Source: Asanoa sp. WMMD1127 | Lineage (GTDB): Bacteria; Actinomycetota; Actinomycetes; Mycobacteriales; Micromonosporaceae | NCBI RefSeq assembly: GCF_029626225.1 | Contig: NZ_JARUBP010000001.1 | Location: 7,254,001 to 7,318,000, forward strand | Direction of reading: 5' to 3' | Length of the DNA stretch: 64,000 nucleotides | Shown here: one piece after another, positions 62,875-64,000 of the stretch | How positions within the stretch are numbered: the stretch's first letter is position 1 | Layout: each line of letters begins with the position of its first letter | Notes under the pieces: generated by a model | The model's database searches: none | Seen by the model: the letters and a program-made list of their open reading frames with translations, nothing else | What the model was told of the DNA's origin: nothing | Translations under genes and position numbers: made by a program

Positions 62875-63984
62875 TCAGCCGTGGGTAGCCGCTTCGTAAA
62901 CGAAGTCGAGCAACGCCTCGTCACCGTCGCGCCGGCCGTAGGCGGCGGCCGCGTGCCCCATCTGGGCCAGCCGGTGCGGGTCGCGCAGCAACGGGATCAC
63001 CGTGCGCTCGACCCAGGCGGGCGTCATCTCGCCGTCGTCGACCAGGAGCCCGCCGCCGGCGTCGACCACCGGCTGGGCGTTGCGGCTCTGCTCCTGGTTG
63101 CTGTACGGGTACGGGACGAAGATCGTCGGCAGGCCGATCGCGGACACCTCGGCGACCGTCATCGCGCCGCCCCGGCTCAGCATCAGGTCGGCGGCCGCGT
63201 AGCCGAGCTCCATCTCGCTCAGGTAGGGCACGGTCACGTAGGGCACCGGCAGGTCGTTGGGCACCGAGACCGGCTCGTTGCGGGCGCCGATCACGTGCAG
63301 CACCTGCACGCCGGCCCGGGACAGCTCCTTGGCGGCGCCGGCCACGGCCAGGTTGATCGAGCGGGCGCCCTGCGAGCCGCCGGAGACGAACAGCACGGGC
63401 AGGTCGGGGCGCAGGCCGAAGCGGGCCCGGGCGGCGGCCGAGGCGGCCCGCCGGTCGAGGTGGGCGATCGAGGACCGCAGCGGCACGCCGACCACCCGGG
63501 CGTCCTTGAGCGAGTCGGCCTGCCGCGGCTGGTGCGGGAAGCCGACCGCCACGTATTTGGTGAAGCGCATGCCCATCCGGTTGGCCACGCCCGGCGGCAC
63601 GTTGACCTCGTGGACCACGATCGGCGTCTCGCGCCGCCACGCCGCCAGGTAGCCGGGCACCGACACGTAGCCGCCGAAGCCCACCACCACGTCGGCACGG
63701 ACCTCGTCGAGGACCTTGCCGGCCGCGCGGGTCGAGGTCACCATCCGGTCCGGCGTGCGCAGCAGCGCCATGTTGATCGACCGGGGCAGCTGGAAGGCCG
63801 GGATCTGCCGCAGGTCGTAGCCCTGCGGCGGGATGAGCTCGTTCTCCAGGCCCTTGGGGGTGCCGAGGCAGGTGATCCGGACCGATGGATCGTGGCGGCG
63901 CAGGCAGTCGGCGAAGGCGAGCAACGGGTAGATGTGCCCACCCGTCCCTCCACCAGCCAGCACGACCGACCGCAGCGGACCCAT
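62875..63984 (-). CDS. murG: UDP-GlcNAc:lipid I N-acetylglucosaminyltransferase
   Basis: MurG (369 residues) makes lipid II at the inner membrane face. The first glycine loop SVVLAGGGTGGHIYPLLAFA and the second loop VVGFGGYVSVPGYLAA are both present. VSGGSQGARSINLAV and SRGGAMTVAEVSAIGLPTIF bind the UDP-GlcNAc donor, and PYPYSNQEQSRNAQPVVDAG is the conserved P-x-x-x-D/N-Q-x-x-NA region. AGGAG lies 6 nt before ATG 63984; a GTG directly before it is an alternative. It is complete; ftsW is expected just beyond the window. murC follows after 25 nt. Confidence 0.97.
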   Translation of the reverse strand: MGPLRSVVLAGGGTGGHIYPLLAFADCLRRHDPSVRITCLGTPKGLENELIPPQGYDLRQIPAFQLPRSINMALLRTPDRMVTSTRAAGKVLDEVRADVVVGFGGYVSVPGYLAAWRRETPIVVHEVNVPPGVANRMGMRFTKYVAVGFPHQPRQADSLKDARVVGVPLRSSIAHLDRRAASAAARARFGLRPDLPVLFVSGGSQGARSINLAVAGAAKELSRAGVQVLHVIGARNEPVSVPNDLPVPYVTVPYLSEMELGYAAADLMLSRGGAMTVAEVSAIGLPTIFVPYPYSNQEQSRNAQPVVDAGGGLLVDDGEMTPAWVERTVIPLLRDPHRLAQMGHAAAAYGRRDGDEALLDFVYEAATHG

Positions 63985-64000
63985 CACCGTCTCCTCTCGC

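Overview
The window reads as chromosomal DNA of a high-GC actinomycete, most likely of the family Micromonosporaceae. Third positions are almost all G or C, GTG starts are common, and many genes have a TANNNT -10 box only 6-8 nt before the start codon (leaderless transcripts). The gene order also matches actinobacterial chromosomes: a murG-murC-ftsQ-ftsZ-ylmE-sepF-yggT-divIVA division cluster, then lspA-rluD, dnaE, a hisDCB-hisH-priA-hisF operon and a hisI-trpE-trpCBA operon ending near lgt and gltB. The family is inferred from memory of gene order, not from a search.

Layout. 1-2046: 5' part of gltB (minus), cut by the window edge. 2.2-9.3 kb: an acetyltransferase-like gene, a large SARP/NB-ARC regulator, an FAD monooxygenase, lgt and a NUDIX hydrolase. 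9.3-15.0 kb: trpA, trpB, trpC, a Trp-operon membrane protein, trpE and hisI, all minus strand and mostly coupled by 1-4 nt overlaps, with one small plus-strand ORF at 12397. 15.3-18.3 kb: a very acidic, repeat-rich protein with a short conserved C-terminus. 18.3-33.3 kb: accessory block with an ABC-2 exporter and TetR regulator behind a palindromic operator, a methyltransferase, an asymmetric heterodimeric ABC exporter, a TIGR03085-type protein, a terpene cyclase, an acyl-CoA ligase, a GNAT, a region of interlocking long inverted repeats, a divergent MocR regulator/YczE membrane protein pair and two small coupled genes. 33.4-34.3 kb: a decayed MFS transporter. 34.3-40.0 kb: his operon with two small membrane-protein genes embedded in it. 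40.1-46.7 kb: LON-domain protein, APH-like kinase, a DUF2567-like protein and dnaE. 46.7-47.5 kb: a gene-free stretch with a dispersed ATCATGTG motif. 47.5-64.0 kb: ParA-like ATPase, membrane protein, rluD, lspA, a DksA-type zinc-finger protein with a histone-H1-like arm, a K+/H+ antiporter, and the division/cell-wall cluster, ending within a few bases of the murG start.

How the genes work together. murG and murC complete lipid II synthesis, while FtsQ, FtsZ, SepF and DivIVA build the septum and organise polar growth. lgt (8.6 kb) and lspA (51.5 kb) are the first two enzymes of lipoprotein maturation. The his operon makes histidine. Its isomerase is of the PriA type, which in actinobacteria also does the TrpF step; that fits with no trpF being seen beside trpE, trpC, trpB and trpA. 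No rRNA, tRNA, CRISPR array, integrase or insertion sequence was recognised.
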